This document shows, in pieces, positions 55,936 through 63,698 of a stretch of 64,000 bases of DNA. The position numbers were made by a program, and so were the translations under genes. Origin of the DNA: Ensifer sesbaniae (lineage in GTDB: Bacteria; Pseudomonadota; Alphaproteobacteria; Rhizobiales; Rhizobiaceae); the NCBI RefSeq assembly GCF_013283665.1, contig NZ_JABEKU010000002.1:1982863-2046862 (forward strand), read 5' to 3'. The notes beneath the pieces were generated by a model. That model saw nothing but the letters and a program-made list of their open reading frames with translations, ran no database searches and had not been told where the DNA came from. Positions within the stretch are counted from its first letter, which is position 1; each line of letters starts with the position of its first letter.

Positions 55936-58900
55936 TCAGAACCGCACCTTGACCGTGCCCTTGAACGTCGGCCCCCAGCCGGGAATGCCGCTTCTGAGCT
56001 CGAAGTCTTCGTCAAGCAGATTGAAGGCCGCGAGGTCGACTTCGATCTGCTTGTCAAATGGTTCCCATTGCAGCGATGCGTCGAGCGTCCAGAAGTCGTC
56101 GAGCGTCGTCCCGCCTGCCGGCCGCGAGCCGATGTAGTTTGCAGCGATTGTCGCTTTGACGTTGGCGGTGTTGACCCAGGTCAGTGCCACCTGGCCGGTG
56201 TTTTCCGGCACGAAGAGAAGTTCGTCCAACTGGTTGGCGGTGTGCTCCTTGACGTCGGCCTCCGTATGGGCAGCCGTCAAGGAAAGACCGAAGCCGTGGC
56301 CGATCGCAAAGTTTGCCGTTGCAGCCACCCGATCGAGCTCGACCTTGGCGTAGTCCAAGTCGATTGTGGAGAGCGGGACATTGAGTGAGAGCTCGCGCAC
56401 TTCCTGATGCTGATAATCGAGCGCCGTGAACAGCCAGTTGTTCCATTCCGCGTCCCAGCGGAATGCCAGTGTGTCGGTGTAGCCTTCCGCGCCGAAGCGA
56501 AGCTGGTTTGGCTGCAGGGCGACGACGCCGATCGGGGCAAGGGTAGGGACATCGAAATTCAAGCCGTCGCGCATCGCGGCCGCCCGCAGCCAATGGCCTT
56601 CTGCCGGCGCCCAGGCGATGCCGAGTTTCGGCTCCAGGCGCACGTCATTGTCGTTGGCGTCTTCGATGTAACGGGCGAACAGCGCGCCTTCCGCCTTCAG
56701 GTCCGGCGTGATTTCGTAGATCGTGTCGAGATAGGCCTTCGCGACAGTCTGCGTCACAGATGTCGAGCCGGACCCGATGAAGGGGGTGTTGTTGCTGCCG
56801 ACCCTCATCGCAAACGGATCGAAGATGTCGAACGAACTGTTGGAGCGAACGACCCCGCCTTCGATCCCGTACCGCCAAGTGAAATCACCATCACCATAGA
56901 GGTGATTGATGGCAGCAATATATGTTTTCTGCTTGTCCTCGCTGCGGCTCGTCGCGGGGTCCGGGAAGCTTACGCGGGAGCCGCTGACTTTCTCGTTTTC
57001 CACGACATCCTGGTCAGAAAAGAAAAAGGCCGCATTGGCGATGTTGCGATAGCCGAAGGTGTGGCTCCAGGCGACGCCGGACAAAAGTCGGTCAGCCTTG
57101 TCATCAGCGAAGTTGTCGAAACCCGTGGACGGATAGTCGAGGATGCTCTTGTCATCATCGAACTTGCCGTAGTTGGCATAGGCGATGATCCGGTCGTCGG
57201 GGGTGGGCGATGCCGTCAGGTAGCCGTTGCCGCCGAGCAGGCGCGTCTCACGTTCGATCGCCAGGCCCTGACCAAGGTCCACCGTATCGCGTGGCTCCTC
57301 CCAATGGAGGTTGCCAAAGACGCTGATCGGGAACGGCGAGAAGGTGAGCCCGCGCACCTCCGCTTCGCCGATCCAGCCCGTGTGATCGTCGTCGGCGATG
57401 ATGCCGCCGCCGAGGGCTGCCTCGAAGAACGGTCGCTGGACGATGTTCGCAGTGCGCTCGCGGCTCGCCAGCATATGGGGTTCGATCAGCAAGCCTTGAA
57501 AGAAGGCGGAGAAGCTTTGCGGGTTGGCGGTGTTGACGACCGGGCTGCCGTCGAAATCGTAGTCATTGAACAGCGGATTGACGCTGCCGCGCACCGCCTG
57601 GTCGACATAGCTCGATCCCGTGAATGGATCGAAGACCACATCGCCGTAGTATTGGCCCCAGGCATTCAGCCCCTGAAGGCGGAAGGCATCATTGAGCGTC
57701 GAGCCGGCGTCCTGATTGGCGCCAAGCGGCGCACTTTCGCCACCGCGCGCCCGGGTTCGCCGCATCAGTTCCTGCGCATAGCGGATTGCAGCATCGGAAT
57801 CGTATTCGTCGATCGCAATGGCGGTTCGCATCTGCATGATGACCGGATCGTTCTGATCGAGGCGATCGGCATTGTCGAGTGCTTGCGCGGCGGGGATGCG
57901 GTCGCCTTTTTCGTAGTAGGCGCCTGCCAGCAGCAATTGGGCATTGGAATAGGCGGGATTGGCGGTCGAGCCGGCGAGCAGGTCGTTCAGGGCCTTGTCC
58001 AGTTCGCCGGTCTGCATGTGGTAGCGCCCGCGGGCGACCAGGGTGATGTCAAAGGACGGGTCGGCGGCGAGCGCGGCGTCGATCTCAGCCTTCGCCTCCG
58101 TCATCCGGTTTTCGTCGAGGTAGAGGATCGAGAGATTGGCGTGGTAGAGCGGATCTGCCGGATCAAGTTCGATTGCCTTCTTGAACGCTCTTTCGGCGCC
58201 GCGATTGTCGCCCCGATCGCTCTTCGCCAGGCCTATCCAGTTCCAGATGGATGGGTCGCCCGGCGTGATTTCGACAGCGCGCTCAAGATCCGCCAGCGCA
58301 CCGCGCCGATCATTTTCAATGAGCAAACGATACTTGGCACGAGACTCAAGCGCGGTTGGATCGTCGGGATCGTTCGCAAGAGCCCTTTCGATGCCGTCGC
58401 GGATTTCGTCGCGATCGTCAAGCAACATGGCAAATTGCGCGCGCGCCGCCGGAAGGAACGGGTCATCCGGATATTGCCGTTCCGCTTTCTTGATCGTTTC
58501 AATCGCCGCGCGAATGTCGGTGCGGAACCCCGCGGTCCAGGCGGCGGCAAAAGCCCCATAGGCCCCCGCTGCCTGAGACGGCGGTTCCTCGATACGATCC
58601 GGATCTGCCAGGGCGCGGGCAAAATAGCCGCCGTAAGCGGCGACTGAGCGGCGCTTGGCATCGAGCCCAGGGGCCGCCTTTTCAAAGAGCCGCGCCGCAT
58701 CGCTATATCGGTTCTCGGAACCGGCAATGAGTGCTTCGATGAGGTCTGCGCGTGCGTTTTGCGATCGATTGAGACCGAGCCGCCGGGCCCGTTCCAGTGC
58801 CGCTGACGCCTTCGTCCGTCCGTCGAACCGCAGGTAGATTTCGGCGATCGTCAGCCAGTCTTCGGCCGAGCGAGATGATTCAGGCTGCGCTTCGATCCGC

Positions 58901-59577
58901 TCGCGCTCGCGGCGCATGTCACGCACCTTGAGCGGCGTCGGCGGCATCAAGGCGAATGCATCACGGAGCGACAGATGGAACAGCATCTGCTCGCGGTCTT
59001 TCGGCGTGACGATCACGATTTTGGTTGGCGCCTTGCCAATCGCGGCCACGGCACCTTCGCCCTGCTTTACCGTCACGCTACCATAGGCGTTCTTAAGTTC
59101 CACGACGCCTTCGAGAACGGTCAGTGAGGTCGTGTCACCAGCGACGGTCAACGTCCAGTCCGTGCCGCGAATGGCCGCCGTTGCCGCAGGCGTGTCGATT
59201 TGGAGACCCTGGCCGCCGCGTTCGGCGCGCGCCCAGATCGTGCCGGACTGCAGTTCGAGGCTCGTGTCGCCGCCGGCTCCCATGCGCTTGACGCGCAGCG
59301 CCGTATTGCGGCCGAGCCGGATTTGCGTGTGGTCGGAGAAGAGAACCGCGAGCGCCCCGGTTGCATTGGTGCGCAGGACGTCGCCAGACAGCAGATCCTG
59401 CGCGAGGTCGACGAAGCGCCAGTTCGAGACATCGACGAAACGAACTTCCTCGCCGGATTTGCGCGCGATTACCGACCCGGCGACGGGCGGCGTTCGCTTA
59501 ACCGGTTCCGCGAATACTAAGCTTGGACAGAGTATCGCTGCTATCGCAGGCAGTACCCCAAGTCTTTGCCGCCCCAT
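55936..59577 (-). CDS. FecR-TPR-outer-membrane beta-barrel fusion protein
   Basis: This 1213-aa exported protein has a signal peptide (MGRQRLGVLPAIAAILCPSL, cleavage near VFA), then a FecR domain (about 29-180; ALAVLFSDHTQIRLGRNTAL; ATAAIRGTDWTLTVAGDTTS), then a long TPR region (about 225-600; NWIGLAKSDRGDNRGAERAF). The last 580 or so residues are an amphipathic beta-strand barrel ending in FKGTVKVRF with terminal Phe, the outer-membrane insertion signal. No TonB plug domain is evident. ATG 59577 is preferred over the in-frame GTG 59595. The next gene is a CHASE2 adenylate cyclase. FecR proteins normally relay signals across the envelope, so a role in sensing is inferred. Confidence 0.85.
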   Translation of the reverse strand: MGRQRLGVLPAIAAILCPSLVFAEPVKRTPPVAGSVIARKSGEEVRFVDVSNWRFVDLAQDLLSGDVLRTNATGALAVLFSDHTQIRLGRNTALRVKRMGAGGDTSLELQSGTIWARAERGGQGLQIDTPAATAAIRGTDWTLTVAGDTTSLTVLEGVVELKNAYGSVTVKQGEGAVAAIGKAPTKIVIVTPKDREQMLFHLSLRDAFALMPPTPLKVRDMRRERERIEAQPESSRSAEDWLTIAEIYLRFDGRTKASAALERARRLGLNRSQNARADLIEALIAGSENRYSDAARLFEKAAPGLDAKRRSVAAYGGYFARALADPDRIEEPPSQAAGAYGAFAAAWTAGFRTDIRAAIETIKKAERQYPDDPFLPAARAQFAMLLDDRDEIRDGIERALANDPDDPTALESRAKYRLLIENDRRGALADLERAVEITPGDPSIWNWIGLAKSDRGDNRGAERAFKKAIELDPADPLYHANLSILYLDENRMTEAKAEIDAALAADPSFDITLVARGRYHMQTGELDKALNDLLAGSTANPAYSNAQLLLAGAYYEKGDRIPAAQALDNADRLDQNDPVIMQMRTAIAIDEYDSDAAIRYAQELMRRTRARGGESAPLGANQDAGSTLNDAFRLQGLNAWGQYYGDVVFDPFTGSSYVDQAVRGSVNPLFNDYDFDGSPVVNTANPQSFSAFFQGLLIEPHMLASRERTANIVQRPFFEAALGGGIIADDDHTGWIGEAEVRGLTFSPFPISVFGNLHWEEPRDTVDLGQGLAIERETRLLGGNGYLTASPTPDDRIIAYANYGKFDDDKSILDYPSTGFDNFADDKADRLLSGVAWSHTFGYRNIANAAFFFSDQDVVENEKVSGSRVSFPDPATSRSEDKQKTYIAAINHLYGDGDFTWRYGIEGGVVRSNSSFDIFDPFAMRVGSNNTPFIGSGSTSVTQTVAKAYLDTIYEITPDLKAEGALFARYIEDANDNDVRLEPKLGIAWAPAEGHWLRAAAMRDGLNFDVPTLAPIGVVALQPNQLRFGAEGYTDTLAFRWDAEWNNWLFTALDYQHQEVRELSLNVPLSTIDLDYAKVELDRVAATANFAIGHGFGLSLTAAHTEADVKEHTANQLDELLFVPENTGQVALTWVNTANVKATIAANYIGSRPAGGTTLDDFWTLDASLQWEPFDKQIEVDLAAFNLLDEDFELRSGIPGWGPTFKGTVKVRF

Positions 59578-59641
59578 CTCAATTCCCGTCTCCACTCCAC
59601 CGTGGATTCAGTGAATTTCGAGTGAGTCAAAGTCAAGAGCG

Positions 59642-59655
59642 TTCGAATATTCGAA
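59642..59655. promoter_or_regulatory. 14-bp perfect palindrome upstream of the barrel gene
   Basis: TTCGAATATTCGAA is a perfect palindrome 65 bp upstream of the FecR-TPR-barrel start, an operator-like position. The rest of the 59578-59915 spacer (338 bp) has no gene; it holds a CCTTCG...CGAAGG repeat near 59800 and the hairpin at 59872. Confidence 0.4.
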
Positions 59656-59871
59656 GTTGTTTTCCAAGCTGTGTGTCTTATTCCGGAAACAGGTTGTGCC
59701 GTGCGGCGCGTAACGTTCGGGGGAGTTGCAAACCAGCGCCGTGCGCAGCTTCGTCGACGACTACCCAGGTAGCGCTGCGAACTCGTCTAAAATAAAACCT
59801 TCGCGTAGGCGAAACACGAAGGCCGTTACGAACGCCTACTCGAAGTTTTGATGGAGGGCGCGTGAACTGGA

Positions 59872-59891
59872 CGAGCCCCGCAGAGGGCTCG
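59872..59891 (-). terminator. Hairpin downstream of the GntR gene
   Basis: Perfect 7-bp arms CGAGCCC (59872-59878) and GGGCTCG (59885-59891) with a 6-base loop lie 25 bp after the GntR stop on its strand. It is a short terminator-like structure without a clear T-run. Confidence 0.4.
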
Positions 59892-59915
59892 CTTGCGCCG
59901 GGTCTGCCGCGATGC

Positions 59916-60602
59916 TTACACCGCGTCGCGCACGCGCTCCCAGGCGTTCATCAGGTGGCGACCGAGGACCTCGGAGAGCTTTGCCTTGTCGCGGGCTTCG
60001 AGCGCCGCGATCATTTCCTCATGCTCGGCGACGGCTGCCGCCCACTTCTCGGGCCCCTCGTGGCCGATGAAGCGGATGCGTTTGAGCCGCGTCTGCAGCA
60101 CCCCATGCATGTCCGCCAGCGCGGCGTTTGCCGCGAGCTGGACGATGGCCGAATGGATCTGTTGGTTGAGCTTGTAATATTGCAGCCGGTCGCCGGCCTT
60201 GTAGCGCCGGACCATCTCGTCATGGAGCGCGCGCACTTCGGCAATACCGGCATCGCTCGCAGCCTCGCAGGCGAGCTTGCCGGCAAGCTCCTCCAGCGTC
60301 TGTAGCACCGTCAGCATATCGTGCACGTCCTTGGCGCTGAAGCGCTTGACGACGGCGCCGCGGCTCGGAACGAGCTCCACCAGACCCTCGCTGGCGAGAT
60401 ATTTGATGGCTTCGCGCAGCGGCGTGCGGGACACCCCGAGCTGCTCGCCGAGTTGGCCTTCGTGCAGGCGGGTACCGGGCGATAGGTCGCCCTCGATGAT
60501 CATGTCGCGCAGGTGGCTGACCAGCGTGTCGTGCAGGGCCGTGCGTCGGATCGGGCCTGGGCCGCCATCCGGCCGTCTCTCAAGAGATGTGATTTCGTTC
60601 AT
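59916..60602 (-). CDS. GntR-family (FCD) transcriptional regulator
   Basis: This 228-aa FadR-type regulator has the winged helix EGQLGEQLGVSRTPLREAIK and an FCD effector domain (LNQQIHSAIVQLAANAALAD; AEHEEMIAALEARDKAKLSE). It is divergent from the pdxA-like gene and the tctCBA importer and probably represses them in the absence of the imported acid. The spacer contains a strong inverted repeat. The effector is unknown. Confidence 0.88.
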   Translation of the reverse strand: MNEITSLERRPDGGPGPIRRTALHDTLVSHLRDMIIEGDLSPGTRLHEGQLGEQLGVSRTPLREAIKYLASEGLVELVPSRGAVVKRFSAKDVHDMLTVLQTLEELAGKLACEAASDAGIAEVRALHDEMVRRYKAGDRLQYYKLNQQIHSAIVQLAANAALADMHGVLQTRLKRIRFIGHEGPEKWAAAVAEHEEMIAALEARDKAKLSEVLGRHLMNAWERVRDAV

Positions 60603-60714
60603 GGTCTTGCTTCTGCGTCTGGCGGCTGGGCGTCGGCCGCCTGTTCCCGTTCGCGCCGATTGAATCAGCGCTGTCGCATCAAAGCATGGAGACCGGCTCC
60701 TCTATCGTCAACAA

Positions 60715-60757
60715 AAAATGCTGCATACAGAATACAAAACACTTGATGCAGAATTTT
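60715..60757. promoter_or_regulatory. Inverted repeat between GntR and pdxA-like genes
   Basis: Arms AAAATGCTGCAT (60715-60726) and ATGCAGAATTTT (60746-60757) are complementary at 11 of 12 positions with a 19-bp gap. They lie in the divergent promoter region, 48-90 bp upstream of the pdxA-like start, and are a good operator candidate for the GntR protein. Confidence 0.55.
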
Positions 60758-60804
60758 GAATAACGTATGACGGCAGCCGAAGAATGAAGCGGAGGACATC
60801 TCAC

Positions 60805-61848
60805 ATGACGACCAACGGTGCTGCCGGTAACGGCGCGCGTCCTGTCATTGCGCTCGCCATGGGCGATCCGGCGGGCATCAGCCCGGAACTGACCGCAAAG
60901 CTGCTGACGCTTGCGGACATCCGCGAAGCCGCGCACATCATCGCCATCGGCGATCGCCGGATTTTGGATGAAGGTGCCAAGGCTGCCGGCGTGACGCTCG
61001 ACCTCGAGTCGTCGACGCTCGCAGATCTCAACAAGGCCGGAACGTCGCGTCACTTTTTCGTCGATCTCGCTCATCTCGATCCTTCCGACGTCGTTCGCGG
61101 CGAGGCGACGCTTGCTGGCGGCACCTTTGCGACACGCAACTTCCGCACGGCGCTTGAGCTGGCGCATGCGGGAAAGGCCGATGCCGTCTGCTTCACGCCC
61201 TTTAACAAGAAGGCCATGCGCTTCGCCTATCCGGGCTATGACGACGAAATCCGCTTCGTTGCCGATGTTCTCGGCTTCACCGGCAAGGTTCGCGAGTTCA
61301 ACGTCCTAGAAAAGGTCTGGAACGCCCGCGTCACCTCGCACATCCCGCTCAAGGACGTGGCCGACAATCTCTCGGTCGATGGCATCATCGCCGAACTCGA
61401 GCTGACCCAGGCCTGCCTCAAGGAGGCGGGTTACGACGAAGCAAGGATTGCCGTCGCGGGTCTCAACCCGCATGCCGGCGACGGCGGCAGCTTCGGCATG
61501 GAAGAAATCGACATCATCGAGCCCGCGGTCGAGATGGCGAAGTCGCTCGGCTTCAACGTCGAGGGTCCGTTCCCGGCGGATACCGTTTTCGGTCGGGCGC
61601 TGAAGGAGGGCTACAACGCCGTCCTCACCATGTATCACGACCAGGGCCAGATCGCGATGAAGCTGATGGGCTTCGACAAGGGTGTGACCATGATGGGCGG
61701 CCTGCCGTTCCCGCTCTGCACGCCGGCCCATGGCACAGCCTACGACATCGCCGGCAGGGGCATTGCCGATGTCGGCGCCAGCCGCGAAGCGTTGCTGCTT
61801 GCGGTGCGCATGGCGAAGAAAAAGGCGGCGCTTGAAGTCGCTGCCTGA
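60805..61848 (+). CDS. PdxA-family dehydrogenase (PdxA2-like)
   Basis: This 347-aa protein belongs to the 4-hydroxythreonine-4-phosphate dehydrogenase family. Conserved are MGDPAGISPELTAKLL, the metal-binding histidines in VTSHIPLKDVADN, MYHDQGQIAMK and PAHGTAYDIAGRG, and GLNPHAGDGGSFG. ATG 60805 lies about 9 bp after GCGGAGG; ATG 60784 is within that site. A GntR regulator and a tricarboxylate-type importer flank it, so it is probably a catabolic PdxA2 (acting on a C4 sugar acid phosphate) or a TphB-like diol dehydrogenase rather than a vitamin B6 enzyme. No kinase or dioxygenase partner is in view. Confidence 0.85.
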   Translation: MTTNGAAGNGARPVIALAMGDPAGISPELTAKLLTLADIREAAHIIAIGDRRILDEGAKAAGVTLDLESSTLADLNKAGTSRHFFVDLAHLDPSDVVRGEATLAGGTFATRNFRTALELAHAGKADAVCFTPFNKKAMRFAYPGYDDEIRFVADVLGFTGKVREFNVLEKVWNARVTSHIPLKDVADNLSVDGIIAELELTQACLKEAGYDEARIAVAGLNPHAGDGGSFGMEEIDIIEPAVEMAKSLGFNVEGPFPADTVFGRALKEGYNAVLTMYHDQGQIAMKLMGFDKGVTMMGGLPFPLCTPAHGTAYDIAGRGIADVGASREALLLAVRMAKKKAALEVAA

Positions 61849-61871
61849 TTTCGCGCGCTTTCAGGCAATAA

Positions 61872-61896
61872 CGGCGCAGGAGGAGGTCTTGCGCCG
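61872..61896 (+). terminator. Short hairpin between pdxA-like and tctC genes
   Basis: Arms CGGCGCA (61872-61878) and TGCGCCG (61890-61896), 11-base loop, lie 23 bp after the pdxA-like stop. It may attenuate or separate expression of the importer; no T-run is seen. Confidence 0.35.
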
Positions 61897-61922
61897 CAAC
61901 TCAAATAACGGGAGGACTAGAC

Positions 61923-62909
61923 ATGAAGAAATCCGTTTCCATCGCATGCATCATCGCAGCCGCCTTCGGCCTTGCCGCTCCGGCCGCCGCTTTCGAGCCC
62001 GATCGCCCGGTTGAATTCGTCGTTACCGCCGGTCCGGGCGGCGGCACCGACATCTTCGCCCGCACGATCCAGGCGATCATCGGCAAGTACGAGCTGATGA
62101 AGGCGCCGGTGGTCGTCACCAACAAGGGCAGCGCCGGCGGCGCCGAAGGCTTCGTCTATACCGCGACCAACAAGGGCGACGCCTACAAGCTGGCATTCGG
62201 CACCAACAACGCCTACCTGCTGCCGGTTCGCGCCAAGGTTCCCTACAAGACCGAAGACCTGACGCCGGTGGCGGCGCTTGCTTCCGACGAGTTCGTTCTC
62301 TGGGTGAACGGCAAGGCCTCCTACAACACCGCTGCCGACTTTGCGGCGAAGGCGAAAGAAGGCGACCTGAAGATTGGCGGCAGCCAGTCGAAGGACGTCG
62401 ACCAGATCCTGACCTCGATGATCAACGAGGCGACTGGTGCTGCGATCAACTACATCCCGTTCAAGAGCGGCGGAGAAGCGGCTGTCCAACTCGCCGGCGA
62501 GCACCTCGACGCCAACGTCAACAATCCGAGCGAGAACCTCGGCCAGTGGCAAGCCGGCATGGTCAAGCCGCTCTGCGTCTTCAAGAGCGTCAAGCTTTCG
62601 AACGACGCCAAGGTCGCCGGCGACAAGGCTTGGAGCGATATCCCGACCTGCAAGGAATCGGGCATCGCCATCGACAACTACTCCATGCCGCGCACCGTCT
62701 GGCTGCCGGCCGGCGTTGACCAGGATGTGGTCAAGTTCTACGCCGACCTGATGCGCAAGGTCTCGGAAACGCCGGAATGGGCGAAGTACCTCGCCGACAC
62801 CTCGCAGTCACCGTCCTATATTGCCGGCGACGACTTCAAGGCCGCCATCGAGATGGATGGCGCGGCTGTCGGCGAAGTGCTGAAGCGCGAAGGTTGGCTC
62901 GCCAACTAA
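61923..62909 (+). CDS. Tripartite tricarboxylate transporter binding protein (TctC/Bug family)
   Basis: This 328-aa periplasmic binding protein has a signal peptide MKKSVSIACIIAAAFGLAAP and cleavage near AAAF. The mature part begins PDRPVEFVVTAGPGGGTDIF, the hallmark of the Bug/TctC family. It captures a carboxylate (or similar) for the TctB-TctA membrane part. GGGAGG precedes the ATG. The ligand is not determined by the sequence. A repeat element separates it from tctB. Confidence 0.92.
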   Translation: MKKSVSIACIIAAAFGLAAPAAAFEPDRPVEFVVTAGPGGGTDIFARTIQAIIGKYELMKAPVVVTNKGSAGGAEGFVYTATNKGDAYKLAFGTNNAYLLPVRAKVPYKTEDLTPVAALASDEFVLWVNGKASYNTAADFAAKAKEGDLKIGGSQSKDVDQILTSMINEATGAAINYIPFKSGGEAAVQLAGEHLDANVNNPSENLGQWQAGMVKPLCVFKSVKLSNDAKVAGDKAWSDIPTCKESGIAIDNYSMPRTVWLPAGVDQDVVKFYADLMRKVSETPEWAKYLADTSQSPSYIAGDDFKAAIEMDGAAVGEVLKREGWLAN

Positions 62910-62936
62910 CAGGCGCGATATCGGGACGGGTGCCTC

Positions 62937-63032
62937 TGCAGCGCCGCGCGTTACGCCTGACGCGCCATGGACGCTGTAGCACTTAAAATTGCAGCATAAT
63001 TCCTTAGATCGATCTCGATTCAGGAAACATGC
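62937..63032 (-). repeat. Rhizobial intergenic repeat, copy 3 (reversed)
   Basis: Read on the minus strand it follows copy 1: CGCATGTTTCCTGAATCGAG, ATCGATCTAAGGAATTATGC, then AAGTGCTACAGCG and GCGCGGCGCTGC. It fills most of the spacer between tctC and tctB, so it is probably transcribed within the operon and could fold in the mRNA. Confidence 0.65.
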
Positions 63033-63068
63033 GGAGGCGCCCGTCATCCGCTTTGAAAGGTCACGATC

Positions 63069-63569
63069 ATGAGCGAGAACGGTGCGAATGGGGTCTCCCG
63101 CTTCGCGGTTGAGCTTGGCGTTGCTGCGCTGACCGGCGCCTTTGGCGCGGCGGTCTGCTACGGATCCCTCGATGTCGGTGCGGGATGGACCGAATTCGGG
63201 CCGGAAGCCGGTTATTTCCCCTTCTATGTCGGCCTGCTGATCCTTCTCGGAAGCGTCGCCAACGGCATCCACGCTTTCTTCAAGCATCGCGGCACGGGCG
63301 AGATCTTCATCGAGGGTCAGCGCGCCAAGGTGGTCGCGTCGTTCCTGTTGCCGCTGATTGCCTTTGCCGGCGTTTCCGCCTGGCTCGGCCTCTATCTCGG
63401 CACGGCGCTCTACATCGCCGGCACGATGCTCTTCCAGGGGCGTTACAAATGGTGGATCGCGTTGCCTTCAGGCGTCGCCGTTTCACTGTTCTTCTTCGTC
63501 GTATTCGAGATCGGCTTCAAGGTTCCGCTGCTCAAGGGACCGGTCGAGGCCTGGTTCGGGATCTACTGA
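63069..63569 (+). CDS. Tripartite tricarboxylate transporter small membrane subunit (TctB)
   Basis: This 166-aa membrane protein has four hydrophobic segments and the TctB-like pattern (FGPEAGYFPFYVGLLILLGS; LYLGTALYIAGTMLFQGRYK). It is the small membrane subunit between the TctC binding protein and TctA. ATG 63069 follows GAAAGGTCACG. It is flanked on both sides by intergenic repeats. Confidence 0.88.
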   Translation: MSENGANGVSRFAVELGVAALTGAFGAAVCYGSLDVGAGWTEFGPEAGYFPFYVGLLILLGSVANGIHAFFKHRGTGEIFIEGQRAKVVASFLLPLIAFAGVSAWLGLYLGTALYIAGTMLFQGRYKWWIALPSGVAVSLFFFVVFEIGFKVPLLKGPVEAWFGIY

Positions 63570-63583
63570 TCCCGACGCCTAAG

Positions 63584-63682
63584 GCATGTCGAGCAAAAGT
63601 GCACAGCGGTTTTGCGAAAACGACATGCAGAAAATCAAAGACTTAAAGCGCAAAGAGCAAATCTGAAAGATCGCGCTTTAAG
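63584..63682 (+). repeat. Rhizobial intergenic repeat, copy 4
   Basis: It contains GCATGTC (63584-63590) paired with GACATGC (63622-63628), and ACTTAAAGCG (63641-63650) paired with CGCGCTTTAAG (63672-63682). The central GACATGCAGAAAATCAAAG part matches copy 1. It lies between tctB and tctA. Confidence 0.7.
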
Positions 63683-63698
63683 CCCCGGGAGGAATGAC

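Noticed and set aside
56407-58647. 746-codon open frame on the plus strand
   Set aside because: It is antisense to the FecR-TPR-barrel gene, has no recognisable domain and shows the composition expected for the complement of a GC-rich gene.
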